Source: a bacterium (lineage in GTDB: Bacteria; Bacillota_A; Clostridia; Lachnospirales; Lachnospiraceae). Taken from it: a stretch of 34,085 nt of DNA. Positions within the stretch are counted from its first letter, which is position 1, and each line of letters begins with the position of its first letter. Below are positions 33,694-34,085 of this stretch, in pieces. Location: positions 1 to 34,085 of the forward strand of contig SFQZ01000055.1 of assembly GCA_004562915.1 (NCBI GenBank), given 5' to 3'. Under the pieces are notes generated by a model. It had not been told where the DNA came from. It made no database searches and was given only the letters and a program-made list of their open reading frames with translations. A program made the translations under genes and the position numbers.

Positions 33694-34085
33694 TTGAAAA
33701 ATAAATTGCAGCAGCATTTCCCGATGATTCGCACGCAAGAGGAAATTTTGACAGAAATAAAGGATAACGAGAAATTGCGAAACACTTTTTGTAAATGGTG
33801 TGAAGAAGAACAGCAGGAATTTCTCGATTTCTGTACTGGTGTACGAGGGATAAAGATGTTATATGATTCCTTTTCCAAAGAGATACTGAACCCGGAACTG
33901 TATCCGGAACGTCTCAATGAACTTCTTTCACTATTGATTAATCAAAGCGTAAGAATAGTGTCAGTTTTACCCAATGATTCTATAAGAATTGCAGATGAAA
34001 ATTCTCTGATTATCACAGATATTGTTGTGGAACTGGAGGATGGCAGTATAGCCAATGTTGAGATACAAAAGATAGGATATAATTT
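33694..34085 (+). CDS. Rpn/PD-(D/E)XK nuclease-family protein (transposase-like), N-terminal part, cut by the window end
   Basis: The frame opens with TTG at 33694, preceded by AAGGAGG seven bases upstream, and stays open to the window end (130 codons). It reads KNKLQQHFPMIRTQEEILTE, FCTGVRGIKMLYDSFSKEIL and IADENSLIITDIVVELEDGS, then IANVEIQKIGYN. This matches the Rpn-like proteins abundant in Lachnospiraceae. The PD-(D/E)XK core lies at ITDIVVE and VEIQK (D...E-x-Q/K). Such proteins are thought to be DNA nucleases linked to recombination or defence. The C-terminal part lies outside the window. Confidence 0.85.
   Translation, partial: MKNKLQQHFPMIRTQEEILTEIKDNEKLRNTFCKWCEEEQQEFLDFCTGVRGIKMLYDSFSKEILNPELYPERLNELLSLLINQSVRIVSVLPNDSIRIADENSLIITDIVVELEDGSIANVEIQKIGYN

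Noticed and set aside
1..34085. tRNA, rRNA and CRISPR arrays
   Set aside because: I looked for tRNA-like ends, rRNA segments and regularly spaced repeats and saw none.

Overview
The window looks like the chromosome of a Gram-positive gut anaerobe of the Lachnospiraceae type (Blautia, Ruminococcus or Mediterraneibacter-like). Reasons are AGGAGG ribosome binding sites before almost every gene, moderate to low GC, and protein families (DUF4250, DUF6061, DUF6040, an Rpn-type nuclease, an RND pump with a coiled-coil insertion) that I know from this group. The species call is inference.

Region 1 (1 to about 8.0 kb) starts with the 3' end of a group II intron. It then holds a compact integrative mobilizable element. 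On the right it has a tyrosine integrase, a divergently transcribed excisionase and an XRE regulator with shared operators. In the middle are a MOBQ-type relaxase, a small accessory protein and an oriT candidate carrying the RSF1010-like core TAAGTGCGCCCT beside an inverted repeat. On the left are a DUF6040 membrane protein, a coiled-coil protein, a two-gene cargo (secreted protein plus tiny two-helix membrane protein, overlapping by ATGA) and a DUF6061 protein. Repeats of CCCTTAT/CCCTTG type flank both ends, and a 12-bp direct repeat (397-408 and 8002-8013) is a possible attachment core. No conjugation machinery is present, so it would need a helper.

Region 2 (8.1 to 19.8 kb) is chromosomal. 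Intact genes are a FAD oxidoreductase with a C-terminal Rieske centre, a conserved unknown protein, a membrane-anchored C39-like peptidase, a CorA-type transporter and an hflK/hflC pair. Between them are many decayed genes: azlD, a heterodimeric ABC exporter with two nonsense codons and two deletions, inositol-type dehydrogenase and isomerase scraps, a MATE pump tail, a LysR tail, an IS1182-like transposase with internal deletions, and a PD-(D/E)XK tail. A yybP-ykoY-like (manganese) riboswitch with promoter and terminator sits just before hflK, an unusual partner.

Region 3 (19.8 to 25.3 kb) has clpB under a CIRCE/HrcA operator, a DUF4250 gene too short for ordinary ORF listing, a PF06541 membrane protein, an IclR regulator and a KDPG aldolase behind a strong promoter with an IclR-type palindrome.

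Region 4 (25.3 to 34.1 kb) begins with a cobalamin riboswitch with its own promoter and terminator. About a dozen bases later comes a highly structured RNA resembling the raiA motif, with its own terminator and no visible promoter. Then come a TetR operator, a 1365-residue RND pump with a roughly 300-residue coiled-coil insertion, its TetR regulator, a GH2 beta-mannosidase and the start of an Rpn-family nuclease cut by the window end.
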